In this document: in pieces, positions 1 to 7,964 of the stretch
How the letters are laid out: every line of letters begins with the position of its first letter
Position numbering within the stretch: position 1 is the stretch's first letter
Assembly: GCF_002850745.1 (NCBI RefSeq)
Contig: NZ_KZ559472.1
Coordinates: forward strand, 290,313 to 354,312
From: Nonomuraea indica
Lineage (GTDB): Bacteria; Actinomycetota; Actinomycetes; Streptosporangiales; Streptosporangiaceae
Length of the DNA stretch: 64,000 nt
Reading direction: 5' to 3'
Notes under the pieces: generated by a model
Databases searched by the model: none
What the model saw: the letters and a program-made list of their open reading frames with translations, nothing else
What the model was told of the DNA's origin: nothing
Position numbers and translations under genes: made by a program

Positions 1-84
1 GGCGGCCGGCGCCAGCGCGATTATGGAGATCTCAATGCCGAGGAGCATGGCCACCAGGGGCCGAGCGGTTCCACGTATCCACAT
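1..84 (-). CDS. N-terminus of a membrane protein, cut by the window edge
   Basis: Read leftward from an ATG at 84, the first 28 codons are open to the window edge. They encode a short basic start followed by a long hydrophobic stretch (LVAMLLGIEISIIALAPAA), as expected for the first transmembrane helix of a transporter or similar protein. An AAGG lies about seven bases before the ATG. It is divergent from the TetR gene at 233, and TetR regulators often control the adjacent divergent transporter gene. The family cannot be named from this fragment. Confidence 0.45.
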   Translation of the reverse strand, partial: MWIRGTARPLVAMLLGIEISIIALAPAA

Positions 85-232
85 GTCGATGCCTTTTCGC
101 GGAAATAGCCCTTCCGCCTGAAAACATCAATCCCATGCTTCACACCGGTTGACCCCCGTCCCAGGGCTATTTTTGCCCTGTGGCGGCGATCACCGTGCGG
201 CTCCATGACCTAACGCCGTTTGAAGCCGTAAA

Positions 233-910
233 GTGACGAACGTGTCCGAAGCCCGAAACCGAGGATCGGAGAGCACCAGAGAGGTCATCGTCGAGACGGC
301 CTTGCGACTGTTCCGGGAGCGTGGCTTCGAGGCGACGACCATGCGCGCCATCGCCGCCGAGGCCGGGGTATCCGTGGGCAACGCCTACTACTACTTCGCG
401 GGCAAGGAGGCGTTGATCCAGGCGTACTACGACCGCGCCCAGGCGGAGCACGAGGCCGCCTGCCGCGAGCTGCTCGCCAAGGAGACGTCGTTCGCCGCCC
501 GGCTCAGCGGCGTGCTGCGTGAGTGGGTGCGTGTCTCCGAGCCGTACCACGAGTTCGCGGTGAAGTTCTTCAAGCACGCGGCCGAGCCGACCAACCCGCT
601 CAGCCCGTTCAGCGCGCAGAGCTCGCCCGCGCGCGAGGCGTCGATCGCCATCTACCGGCAGGTGGTCGAGGGCTCCGCCGACCGGATGAACGCCGAGCTG
701 CGCGAGGAGCTGCCCGAGCTGCTGTGGCTGCTGTCGATGGGCATGGTGCTGTTCTGGGTGCACGACACCTCGCCCGGCTGCGAGCGGACGCACCGGCTGA
801 TCGACGTCACGGTCCCGCTGGTGGACCGGCTGGTCGGCCTGTCGCACCTGCCGGGGCTGCGCGGGATCACCAAGGACTTCATCGCGGCGGTGCACGAGCT
901 GCGCGCGTAG
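233..910 (+). CDS. TetR/AcrR family transcriptional regulator
   Basis: This 225-residue protein has a typical TetR N-terminal helix-turn-helix (about residues 20-65, with the recognition segment VSVGNAYYYFAGKEAL) and a helical ligand-binding C-terminal domain. The start is a GTG; a second in-frame GTG at 242 is also possible. It is divergent from a membrane protein gene at 1-84. Its stop is followed after about 14 nt by an imperfect dyad of TetR-operator type (925-946), so it may control the flavin oxidoreductase downstream, the divergent gene, or both. The ligand cannot be inferred. Confidence 0.88.
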   Translation: MTNVSEARNRGSESTREVIVETALRLFRERGFEATTMRAIAAEAGVSVGNAYYYFAGKEALIQAYYDRAQAEHEAACRELLAKETSFAARLSGVLREWVRVSEPYHEFAVKFFKHAAEPTNPLSPFSAQSSPAREASIAIYRQVVEGSADRMNAELREELPELLWLLSMGMVLFWVHDTSPGCERTHRLIDVTVPLVDRLVGLSHLPGLRGITKDFIAAVHELRA

Positions 911-924
911 CGCCCCCCAACCTC

Positions 925-946
925 CCATACCGTCCGGTTGGTATGG
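925..946. promoter_or_regulatory. TetR-type operator dyad
   Basis: The arms CCATACC (925-931) and GGTATGG (940-946) are a perfect 7-bp inverted repeat. The 20-bp core CATACCGTCCGGTTGGTATG is self-complementary at 16 of 20 positions. It resembles the ACCG-N-CCGGT-type sites of actinobacterial TetR regulators. It lies between the TetR stop and the LLM oxidoreductase start, where binding would block transcription of the latter. Which regulator binds is inference. Confidence 0.6.
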
Positions 947-976
947 TCCCCGTACCGATGCCGAGACGGAGGCCGC

Positions 977-1936
977 ATGACGCAGAACTGGGGCATGACG
1001 ATCCCCTTCCAGGACCGCTCGCTCGCCCGCTCGCGCGAACTCGTCGAGCAACTGCCGGAGCTGGGGTACACCGACGTCTGGTCGGCCGAGGTCAGCGGCG
1101 TGGACGGCTTCGTGCCGCTGGCCCTGGCCGCGCAGTGGGCACCGGGGCTGCGGCTGGGCAGCGCGATCGTGCCCGTCTCGACGCGCGGGCCCGGCCTGCT
1201 GGCGATGTCGGCGGCCACGCTGGCCGACCTGGCTCCCGGCCGGTTCACGCTGGGGATCGGCTCGTCGTCGCCCGCGATCGTCGAGCGCTGGAACGCGGGC
1301 ACGTTCACCAGGCCGTACGCGCGGACCCGCGACACGCTGCGCTTCCTGCGCAGGGCGCTGGCGGGCGAGAAGGTGTCGGAGAAGTACGAGACGTTCGAGG
1401 TCGACGGGTTCCGGCTGGAACGGGCGCCGGAGGTCCCCCCGAAGATCGTGCTGGCCGCGCTGCGCCCCCGGATGCTGCGCCTGGCGGCCGAGGAGGCGGA
1501 CGGGGCGATCACCAACTGGCTGTCGCCGGACGACGTGCGCACGGTGCGGGCGGAGATCGGGCCGGACACGGAGCTGATCGCCCGCCTGTTCGTCTGCGTC
1601 AGCGAGGACGCCGAACGGGTGCGTGCGCTGGCCCGCCGCATGCTGGCGGCGTACCTGACCGTGCCGGTGTACGCGGCCTTCCACGACTGGCTCGGACGGG
1701 GCGAGGTGCTGCGGCCGATGCACGAGGCGTGGGCGGCCGGCGACCGGCAGGCGGCGCTGCGCGCCATCCCGGACGAGGTGGTGGACGCGCTGGTCGTCCA
1801 CGGCGACGCGGCGGCCTGCCGGGCGAGGATCGGGGAGTACGTCGCCAACGGGCTCGACACGCCGGTGCTCGCGCCCGTGGCCGGCGGTGAGGTGCCGATC
1901 GCCGAGGCCGTCCGGGCGCTCGCTCCGGGCGCCTGA
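977..1936 (+). CDS. LLM class flavin-dependent oxidoreductase
   Basis: This is a 319-residue luciferase-like (bacterial luciferase/F420-type TIM barrel) monooxygenase or reductase. Family features include the N-terminal barrel strand, the segment LADLAPGRFTLGIGSSSP after the first third, and a C-terminal helix preceded by GDAAACRARIGEYVANGLDT, typical of F420/FMN members. The ATG at 977 is chosen because GGAGG lies five bases upstream; an upstream in-frame GTG at 938 falls inside the operator dyad and is unlikely. The cofactor (FMN or F420) and substrate are unknown. An amidase gene follows in the same direction after a small tandem repeat. Confidence 0.85.
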   Translation: MTQNWGMTIPFQDRSLARSRELVEQLPELGYTDVWSAEVSGVDGFVPLALAAQWAPGLRLGSAIVPVSTRGPGLLAMSAATLADLAPGRFTLGIGSSSPAIVERWNAGTFTRPYARTRDTLRFLRRALAGEKVSEKYETFEVDGFRLERAPEVPPKIVLAALRPRMLRLAAEEADGAITNWLSPDDVRTVRAEIGPDTELIARLFVCVSEDAERVRALARRMLAAYLTVPVYAAFHDWLGRGEVLRPMHEAWAAGDRQAALRAIPDEVVDALVVHGDAAACRARIGEYVANGLDTPVLAPVAGGEVPIAEAVRALAPGA

Positions 1937-1938
1937 GA

Positions 1939-2008
1939 GCGACGTGCCGGCTCGGGGCGACGTGCCGGCTCGGGGCGACGTGCCGGCTCGGGCGACGTGC
2001 CGGCTCCG
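1939..2008. repeat. Short tandem repeat, four copies of an 18/17-nt unit
   Basis: The unit gcgacgtgccggctcggg starts at 1939, 1957, 1975 and 1992, with period 18, 18 and 17 nt. A degenerate fifth piece (cgacgtgct) follows. It fills almost all of the spacer between the LLM oxidoreductase and the amidase. It is not translated in the frames of either gene. Confidence 0.9.
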
Positions 2009-2066
2009 GACGACGTGCTGAAGGAGAGTGCAGGGTGGTGGGTGTGACCGGGTGAGGGGAGCGGGC

Positions 2067-3485
2067 GTGGACGACGTGCTGCGGATGGACGCGGTCGGGC
2101 AGGCGCGGGCCGTGCGTGACGGGCAGGTGTCGCCGCGCGAACTCGTGGAGGCGGCGATAGCCCGGATCGAGGCGCGCGACGGCGAGCTGAACGCGGTCGT
2201 CCACCGCAGGTTCGAGCGGGCGCTGGCCGAGGCGGACGACATCCCGGCGGGGGCGCCGTTCCGCGGCGTCCCGATCCTGCTCAAGGACCTCGGCTGGCGG
2301 CAGGCCGGCGAGCCGTACAGCGCGGGCTCCCACGTCCTCGACGGGCTGCGGGTCGAGCGCGACGGGTACGGCGTCGCCCGGCTGCGGGCGGCCGGGTTCG
2401 TGGTGCTGGGCCGGACCAACACCCCCGAGCTCGGCAGCACGGTCACCACCGAGCCGGTGGCCTTCGGGCCCACCCGCAACCCGTACGAGCCGGGCCACTC
2501 GCCGGGCGGGTCCAGCGGCGGTTCGGCGGCGGCGGTCGCGGCCGGGATGGCGGCCGTCGCCACGGCCAGCGACGGCGGCGGGTCCATCCGCATCCCCGCG
2601 TCGCTGTGCGGGCTGGTGGGGCTCAAGCCGACCAGGGGCCGGGTCAGCCTCGGCCCCGACGGGGGCGAGGGGTGGAGCGGCTTCTCCTGCCCCGGGTTCC
2701 TCACCCGGACCGTGCGCGACACGGCGGCGGCTCTCGACCTGGTCGCCGGGTTCCGGCCCGGCGACCCGTACGACGCGCCCGCGCTGCCGGGACCGCTGGC
2801 CGGCGAGGTGGGGGCGGATCCGGGACGGCTCCGCGTCGGGTTCGTCACCCGCCACCCGAGAGGCGATGTGCCCGAGGACCCCGAGGTCGTGGCGGCCGTG
2901 ACGCGCGCCGCGGTACTGCTGGAGGCGCTCGGCCACGACGTGAGCCCGTCGTTCCCGGAGGCGCTCGGCGACGCGGCCTTCCCGCGCCGGTTCGGCGCGG
3001 TCGTGGCGAACAACATGGCCGCCGAGATCGACAACATCGGCTCCTGGCGCGGGCGTCCGGTCGCGCTGGAGGAGCTGGAGCCGCGCAACGCCGAGCTGGT
3101 GCGCGCCGGACGGGCGCACAGCGCGGCCGAGCACATCCGGGACGTCCAGTGGATCGACGCCTTCCGCAGGCGGATGGCCGCCTGGTGGGAGTCCGGGTAC
3201 GACCTGCTGCTGGCGCCGTCGCTGGGCGTCGCGCCGTTCGAGCTGGGCTGGATCCCGCCGCACGACCTCAGCGTCGCGGGCGGGCGGACGGCGCACGTGG
3301 TGGCCTACACCTCGCCGGTGAACGCCACCGGCCAGCCGGCCGTCTCCCTGCCGTTGCACGTGTCGCGGTCGGGACTGCCGGTGGGCGTCCAGCTCGTGGC
3401 CGCCGCAGGCCGGGAGGACCTGCTCGTCCGCGTCGCCGCGCGGATCGAGGTGGCGCGGCCGTTCACCCATCCGGCCCTGGGCTGA
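2067..3485 (+). CDS. Amidase signature family amidohydrolase
   Basis: This 472-residue enzyme is an amidase-signature serine hydrolase acting on an amide bond. The catalytic Ser-cisSer-Lys triad is visible: Lys73 in ILLKDLGW, the GGSSGGS loop at about 147-153 carrying the cis-serine, and the nucleophile Ser173 in DGGGSIRIPA. The GTG at 2067 is preferred over the upstream frame start because GAGGGGA lies six bases before it. The C-terminal GLPVGVQLVA segment is typical of the family. It follows the LLM oxidoreductase on the same strand. It could be an acylamidase; a GatA role is unlikely because no gatC/gatB is adjacent. Confidence 0.9.
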   Translation: MDDVLRMDAVGQARAVRDGQVSPRELVEAAIARIEARDGELNAVVHRRFERALAEADDIPAGAPFRGVPILLKDLGWRQAGEPYSAGSHVLDGLRVERDGYGVARLRAAGFVVLGRTNTPELGSTVTTEPVAFGPTRNPYEPGHSPGGSSGGSAAAVAAGMAAVATASDGGGSIRIPASLCGLVGLKPTRGRVSLGPDGGEGWSGFSCPGFLTRTVRDTAAALDLVAGFRPGDPYDAPALPGPLAGEVGADPGRLRVGFVTRHPRGDVPEDPEVVAAVTRAAVLLEALGHDVSPSFPEALGDAAFPRRFGAVVANNMAAEIDNIGSWRGRPVALEELEPRNAELVRAGRAHSAAEHIRDVQWIDAFRRRMAAWWESGYDLLLAPSLGVAPFELGWIPPHDLSVAGGRTAHVVAYTSPVNATGQPAVSLPLHVSRSGLPVGVQLVAAAGREDLLVRVAARIEVARPFTHPALG

Positions 3486-3538
3486 CCCGTGCGGAACCAA
3501 CCGTTGACCGAACACGTTATGTCGTGAGAGGCGAGGGT

Positions 3539-3895
3539 ATGGGGGTGGGCATGAAGGCGAAGGCAGCACGCGCGGCGGCGGCCTGGCGGACGTACCAGGA
3601 CGTGACCAAGCCCGGCACGCCGGGACTGATGGCGCGGGTGCGGGCGATCCCGCGCCTGATCGGAGCCGTGATGCGCGGCGAGTACGGCGAGATGGGCAAG
3701 GGCAAGCTGGCCCTGATGGGGCTCGGCGTGGTCTACCTGGTCTCGCCGATCGACGTGGTGCCCGACTTCCTCGTCCTGATCGGCGTGGCCGACGACTTCG
3801 GGGTCTTCCTCTGGCTCCTGGGGTCGCTGCTGGGCGAGAGCGGGCGCTACCTCGACCACGAGCGCCGGGTCGTCCAGGGCAGCCTGGAGGGTTAG
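3539..3895 (+). CDS. DUF1232 (YkvA-like) small membrane protein
   Basis: This 118-residue protein carries the DUF1232 hallmark YLVSPIDVVPDF near residue 70. A hydrophobic segment before it and another after it (FGVFLWLLGSLLG) suggest membrane association. The ATG at 3539 has an AGGCGAGG sequence upstream; the ATG at 3551 is an alternative. The stop overlaps the stop of the convergent amidohydrolase by 4 nt (3892-3895). The molecular function of the family is not established. Confidence 0.85.
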   Translation: MGVGMKAKAARAAAAWRTYQDVTKPGTPGLMARVRAIPRLIGAVMRGEYGEMGKGKLALMGLGVVYLVSPIDVVPDFLVLIGVADDFGVFLWLLGSLLGESGRYLDHERRVVQGSLEG

Positions 3896-5088
3896 ATCTC
3901 CTCCATCCGCAGCCACGCCCGCGAGGGCAGCGGGTGGCCGAAGAGGCGGGCGGCGTTGCCGTAGGCGACCCGGGCGATGTCGGCGGGCGGCAGCGCGCCG
4001 AGGTTGCGGGCCACCGCCTGCTGCGTGTCGGGCCAGGTCGAGTCGGAGTGCGGATAGCCGCTCTCCTGGAGCACATGGTCGAGGCCGACCGCCAGGCGCA
4101 CGCCCGACAGGGCGTGGTCGTCGAGCGTGCCGAAGAAGAAGTTGCGGCGCAGCACCTCGCTGGGCTTGAGCCCGCCGTCCCACGTCGCGTCGCCCGCCAC
4201 CGGGTGGTCGAGCGCGTAGTCGGCCCGCTCCGCCAGCAGCGGCAGCCAGCCCACCCCGCCCTCGACGATGAGGATGCGCAGGTTGGGGAAGCGCAGCGGC
4301 ACGCCCGACCAGAGCCAGTCGGCGCAGGCGAACATGGCGCTCGTCGGGATCAGGGTGGTGATCGCCTCGATGGGCGTGTCGGGCGAGGGCACCGGCGCCC
4401 AGCTCGACGCGCCGGTGTGCAGGGCCACGACCGTGCCCGTCTCCTCGCAGGCGGCGAAGAACGGGTCCCAGTGGCCGCTGTGGATCGACGGCAGCCGCAC
4501 CCGGGTCGGGAACTCGGGGAACACCACGGCCTTGAACCCGCGGGCGGCGTTGGCCCGGATCTCCTTGGCGGCGACGTCGGGGTCGGGCAGCCAGGGGAGT
4601 TGCAGCCCGATGATGCGCTCGGGATAGGTGCCGGCCCAGACCTCGATGTGCCAGTCGTTCCACGCCTTGACCAGGGCCAGCCCGAGGTCCTGGTCGCGGG
4701 TCCTGGCGAACGGCATGCCGGCCTGCCCGGCGAGCATGCCGGGGAAGCAGAGCGCGGCCCAGATGCCGGCCAGGTCCATGTCCTCGACGCGGGCCTCGAT
4801 GTCGTGGCAGCCGGGGCGCATGTGCTCGAAGCGGATCGGCTCCAGGGTGCGCTGCTCGCGTGGCAGCCCGGCGCCCACGTCCATGGCCGCGCACGGGTAG
4901 GTCGCCCCGCCGTAGCGCCACACCTGGTGACCGGCCTCCGTCTCCACGACCTTGGGCGCGACGTCGGCGTATTTCTCCGGTAGCCGGCCCTCGAAGAGGT
5001 CCGGCGGCTCGATCAGGTGATCGTCGGCGGAGATGATCACATAGTCGCGCCGCCTCGGATCGGGGTCGGGGAGCAGCGGCGTAGTCAC
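3892..5088 (-). CDS. Amidohydrolase-2 (ACMSD-like) metal-dependent hydrolase
   Basis: This 398-residue TIM-barrel enzyme is of the amidohydrolase-2 family, which includes ACMSD and related decarboxylases or hydrolases. Visible features are the N-terminal DDH metal motif at about residues 22-24, the FPNLRILIVEGGVGWLPLL segment of barrel strand 6-7, and a late Asp (GLDHVLQESGYPHSDSTWPDT). The GTG at 5088 begins the conserved region; the longer frame to 5223 adds 45 basic residues with no family support. Substrate is unknown. Its gene is downstream of SURF1 on the same strand but separated by about 200 nt with hairpins. Confidence 0.85.
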   Translation of the reverse strand: MTTPLLPDPDPRRRDYVIISADDHLIEPPDLFEGRLPEKYADVAPKVVETEAGHQVWRYGGATYPCAAMDVGAGLPREQRTLEPIRFEHMRPGCHDIEARVEDMDLAGIWAALCFPGMLAGQAGMPFARTRDQDLGLALVKAWNDWHIEVWAGTYPERIIGLQLPWLPDPDVAAKEIRANAARGFKAVVFPEFPTRVRLPSIHSGHWDPFFAACEETGTVVALHTGASSWAPVPSPDTPIEAITTLIPTSAMFACADWLWSGVPLRFPNLRILIVEGGVGWLPLLAERADYALDHPVAGDATWDGGLKPSEVLRRNFFFGTLDDHALSGVRLAVGLDHVLQESGYPHSDSTWPDTQQAVARNLGALPPADIARVAYGNAARLFGHPLPSRAWLRMEEI

Positions 5089-5180
5089 GCAGGTAACCGT
5101 ACGACGGCGGGATAACGTCGAACAAGCTGCGACGTCTCCGTTGGATATCCCTGTGACGCAGATCCCCGTGGTCTTGCGGA

Positions 5181-5263
5181 CCCGGGGTCGCCGGGAGGGG
5201 GATGGCGGGCGACCCCGGGCCATCGGGGTCCGCGGTGACGAGGATGCTGCTCGTGCGGACCCC
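5181..5263. terminator. GC-rich hairpins between SURF1 and the amidohydrolase
   Basis: CCCGGGGTCGCC (5181-5192) and GGCGACCCCGGG (5208-5219) form a perfect 12-bp inverted repeat with a 15-nt loop. GGGGTCCGC (5225-5233) and GCGGACCCC (5255-5263) form a second 9-bp pair. They lie just downstream of the SURF1 stop on the minus strand. There is no T-run, so a role in termination or transcript processing is only likely. Confidence 0.45.
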
Positions 5264-5294
5264 GCCGCTTCCTACCCCATCGTGATCGATGTAG

Positions 5295-6101
5295 TCAGCC
5301 GGTGTGCGCGGACGTCTCCTCCGGCTCCCCGGCCTCACCGCCGTCCGGCCGAGCGGCCCCGGCCCGGCGGTCGGCCGCCTCGCGCCGGATCAGCAGGGCC
5401 CAGCCGCCGACGGCCACGCCGATGAACAGCCACCACTGCACGCCGTAGGCGAGGTTGAGCCCGCCTCCCGCGCCCACGTCGGGCGCCGGCACGGGCTCGG
5501 GCGCCGGGCCGCCGCCCGGCCGCTGCTCGGTGAGGTCGACGTAGCCGCCCAGCAGCTCGTACGGCAGGCGCTTGCCGATGGCGTCGAGGTCGATCAGCAG
5601 CACCTGACCGGCGGGCAGGCCCGGGCGCTCCCGGATGCCGCTCGACTCCTCGGTCTCGCTCAGCCGTAGCCGGCCGGTGACAGTTACCTGACCTGTGGGC
5701 GGCGGGGGCACCTCGGGCGGGGTGTCGGCGGTGGCGCCGGCCTTGACCCAGCCGCGGTTGACGAGCACGGCCCGCCCGTCGGCCAGCACCAGCGGCGTCA
5801 GCACGTAGAACCCGGGCCGGCCCTCCTGGGGCCTGCGGCGCACCAGCAGCCCCTGTGCGGCGTCGTAGCTGCCCGAGGCCGTCACGGCCCGGTAGCGGTC
5901 GTCCTCCTTGACCGCCGGCCCGGCCAGGCTCTCCACGGGCACCGGAGGGGCGGCCAGGTTGGCGGTGACCCGCTCGCTGTTGGCCGACCTCTCCTCGAAA
6001 CGCCCGAACTGCCACTGCCCCAGCAGGACGAAGGCGGGGATCACGAGCAGGACCACGACATGCAGCGCGATCCAGCGGGGCGTGAGGAGGAACCGGTACA
6101 C
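5295..6101 (-). CDS. SURF1 family cytochrome oxidase biogenesis protein
   Basis: This 268-residue membrane protein has the SURF1 architecture. There is an N-terminal transmembrane helix (about 10-28) followed by LGQWQFGRFEER, an extracytoplasmic domain with the RRRPQEGRPGFYVLTPLVLADGRAVLVNRGWV core (shown here in part), and a second helix near 225-245 (YGVQWWLFIGVAVGGWALLI). SURF1 proteins assist heme a insertion in cytochrome c oxidase assembly, so this is part of aerobic respiration. The ATG at 6101 places the helix right after a short basic start. The C-terminal 25 residues are low complexity. Confidence 0.92.
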   Translation of the reverse strand: MYRFLLTPRWIALHVVVLLVIPAFVLLGQWQFGRFEERSANSERVTANLAAPPVPVESLAGPAVKEDDRYRAVTASGSYDAAQGLLVRRRPQEGRPGFYVLTPLVLADGRAVLVNRGWVKAGATADTPPEVPPPPTGQVTVTGRLRLSETEESSGIRERPGLPAGQVLLIDLDAIGKRLPYELLGGYVDLTEQRPGGGPAPEPVPAPDVGAGGGLNLAYGVQWWLFIGVAVGGWALLIRREAADRRAGAARPDGGEAGEPEETSAHTG

Positions 6102-6303
6102 CCTTCCAGGGTAGGCACCGCACCAGGTGCTCCCTTACGCGCCTCCTGGACCTGCGGCGGTGCCGACGGCGTGATCAAATCGCAATCTGGTCGAAACCCT
6201 TACCAGGAAGCCGTTCATCGCGTACGGTCGGAAACCGTGACGTGAGCCTCTCCCCAGGCCTCGCGCAGACCCCCTGCCCGTCGAGAGGCCCTCGAAGAGC
6301 TCC

Positions 6304-6951
6304 ATGACCGTGCTTGCCGCGCCCCCCGAGGGGCACGTGTTCGAGCTGCCCCGGCTCGCCGCCCTGGTGCGGCATGCCGTGCCGCGGGTCGTCGAGAGCA
6401 TGATCCTGCCGGTCGCGGTCTTCTACGCGGGGCTGCTCGCCGCCGGGCCGGCGGGCGGCGTCGGCGCGGCCGTCGCCTGGGTGTACGGGGGAGTGCTGGT
6501 CAGGCTGGCCAGGGGGCGGCGGGTGCCCGGCGGGGTGCTGCTGGCCGCGCTCATGGTGACGGTACGGGCGGCGCTGGCGTTGCTGACGGGCAGCCCGCTG
6601 CTGTTCTTCCTGCAGCCGACGCTGGGCGTGTTCTGCGCCAGCGCGGCGTTCCTCGGGACGGCGCGGGTGCGCAGGCCGCTCGCGCGGCGGATGGCGGAGG
6701 ACCTGGTGCCGCTGCCCGAGGACGTCATGGAGCGGCCGGTGATGCGGCGCTTCTTCGCGCGCCAGTCGCTGGCCTGGGGGTGCGCCCAGCTCGGCAACGC
6801 CACGCTGAGCCTGTGGCTGCTGCTCAGCCAGCCGATCGAGACGTACCTCGTCGTGCGGACGTCGGCGGTGGCCGTGCTGCTGACGGGTGCCGCGCTGCTG
6901 ACCCTGGGTGACTTCCGGCGCTGCCTACGCGCTCTTCAGCGCGGAGCCTGA
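6304..6951 (+). CDS. Polytopic membrane protein (VC0807/DUF3159-like)
   Basis: This 215-residue protein has about five to six hydrophobic segments. The middle segment (LLTGSPLLFFLQPTLGVFCASAAFLGTARV, in part) and the following acidic loop resemble the VC0807/DUF3159-type membrane proteins of actinobacteria, whose function is unknown. The ATG at 6304 follows a GAG-rich stretch. The 3' end overlaps the convergent HxlR regulator by 27 nt. Assignment to the family is by pattern only. Confidence 0.7.
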   Translation: MTVLAAPPEGHVFELPRLAALVRHAVPRVVESMILPVAVFYAGLLAAGPAGGVGAAVAWVYGGVLVRLARGRRVPGGVLLAALMVTVRAALALLTGSPLLFFLQPTLGVFCASAAFLGTARVRRPLARRMAEDLVPLPEDVMERPVMRRFFARQSLAWGCAQLGNATLSLWLLLSQPIETYLVVRTSAVAVLLTGAALLTLGDFRRCLRALQRGA

Positions 6952-7392
6952 GCCGGGCAGGGCGGTCACTTCCTGGGGCCCGGCCACCTCGTGGCCCTCG
7001 GCGCACCGGAAGTGCTGCTCGATCGGCGCGCCGCAGTCGCGGTGGGTGAGCAGCACCGGAGGCCCGTCCTCGCCGGCCAGGTATCTGTCGCCCCAGTGCA
7101 TGAGCGCGACCAGGAGGGGGTACAGGTCGCGCCCTTTGTCGGTGAGCCGGTACTCGTCGCGCTGGCGCTGGCCGGGCTCGCGGTAGGGCTCCTTGCGCAG
7201 CAGGCCCTCGTCCACCAGCCGGGCCAGGCGGGCGCTGAGCACCTGGCGGGGGGCGCCGGTGTTGGCCTGCATGTCGGCGAACCGGCGCACGCCGCTGAAC
7301 GCCTCGCGGAGCACGAGGAACGTCCACTTCTCCCCGACGACGTTGAGGGTGCGCTCGATCGAGCAGTTGGTGACCCGGAAGGGCACGTTCAT
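6925..7392 (-). CDS. HxlR family (winged helix) transcriptional regulator
   Basis: This 155-residue protein has the HxlR signature: an early Cys (NCSIERTLNVVGEKWTFLVL) that can act as a redox sensor in the family, the winged helix FADMQANTGAPRQVLSARL, and the wing YREPGQRQRDEYRLTDKGRDL. The C-terminus adds CGAPIEQHFRCAEGHEV, a Cys-rich tail that could bind metal. A TATGAT hexamer on the minus strand (7400-7405) is about 7 nt before the ATG at 7392, suggesting a leaderless or near-leaderless transcript; the ATG at 7404 is an alternative. It is divergent from a GNAT gene across twin operator-like dyads. Confidence 0.9.
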   Translation of the reverse strand: MNVPFRVTNCSIERTLNVVGEKWTFLVLREAFSGVRRFADMQANTGAPRQVLSARLARLVDEGLLRKEPYREPGQRQRDEYRLTDKGRDLYPLLVALMHWGDRYLAGEDGPPVLLTHRDCGAPIEQHFRCAEGHEVAGPQEVTALPGSGSALKSA

Positions 7393-7407
7393 GAGCCCTA
7401 TCATACC

Positions 7408-7465
7408 TGAGTTCGGTTGACAGACTCAGCCTGTCGGGGCAAGCTGAGTCCATGCAAGGAACTCA
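7408..7465. promoter_or_regulatory. Twin operators TGAGT-N11-ACTCA between HxlR and GNAT
   Basis: Two identical dyads are present: TGAGT (7408-7412) with ACTCA (7424-7428), and TGAGT (7445-7449) with ACTCA (7461-7465). Each has exactly 11 nt between arms, and centres are 37 nt apart. The first overlaps a consensus TTGACA (7417-7422) and lies next to the TATGAT (7400-7405) read leftward; the second covers the GNAT start codon. They are the natural candidates for HxlR binding at this divergent promoter. Binding itself is inference. Confidence 0.65.
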
Positions 7466-7964
7466 GATCCGGCCGGCCCGGTCCGACGACGACGAGCGCA
7501 TCAGGTGCTTCCTGGCCGGACTGTCCCTGCACACGCGGACGCTGCGCTTCTTCACCGGGTTCAGCCGTCCGGCCGCGAGCCTGGTCCGCGCGCTCCTCGC
7601 CGTGGACGAGCGCCGCGACGTCCTGGTCGCCACACTCGACGGCGAGATCATCGGCCATGCCATGAGCTATCGCGGCGCCGCCGCCGACGTGGAGATCGCC
7701 GTGGTGGTGACCGACCGGTGGCAGGGTCACGGGCTCGGGCCGCGCCTGGTGGGCGCGCTCCTCCTCCGCGCCGCCCGGCGGGGCGCCACGACGGTCGGCA
7801 TGGACGTCATGGGCGACAACCGGCGGGCCCTGAGCCTGGTCCGCCGCCTGTGGCCCGACGCCACGATGAGGGTCGTCTCCGGGACGGTGGAGGTGACCGC
7901 TATGATCGACCGGACGGCGCTATTTGCGGAACAACGTTCTGCTGCCTCACCATTGACAGTGTGA
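7452..7964 (+). CDS. GNAT family N-acetyltransferase
   Basis: This 170-residue protein shows the GNAT fold: an N-terminal helix pair (RPARSDDDERIRCFLAGLS), beta-4 with VEIAVVVTDRWQGHGLGPRLV carrying the acetyl-CoA pyrophosphate loop (Q/RxxGxG/A as QGHGLG), and the following MDVMGDNRRALSLVRRL segment. The short length and the LHTRTLRFF motif resemble acetyltransferase domains related to the Pat/protein-acylation type. The ATG at 7452 lies inside the second operator dyad. It overlaps the following TetR gene by 4 nt (GTGA), implying translational coupling. Confidence 0.85.
   Translation: MQGTQIRPARSDDDERIRCFLAGLSLHTRTLRFFTGFSRPAASLVRALLAVDERRDVLVATLDGEIIGHAMSYRGAAADVEIAVVVTDRWQGHGLGPRLVGALLLRAARRGATTVGMDVMGDNRRALSLVRRLWPDATMRVVSGTVEVTAMIDRTALFAEQRSAASPLTV

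Noticed and set aside
167..3136. A 989-codon open frame on the minus strand
   Set aside because: It is antisense to TetR, LLM and amidase genes with clear family motifs; its translation is Arg/Ser/Pro-rich low complexity, as expected of shadow frames in high-GC DNA.
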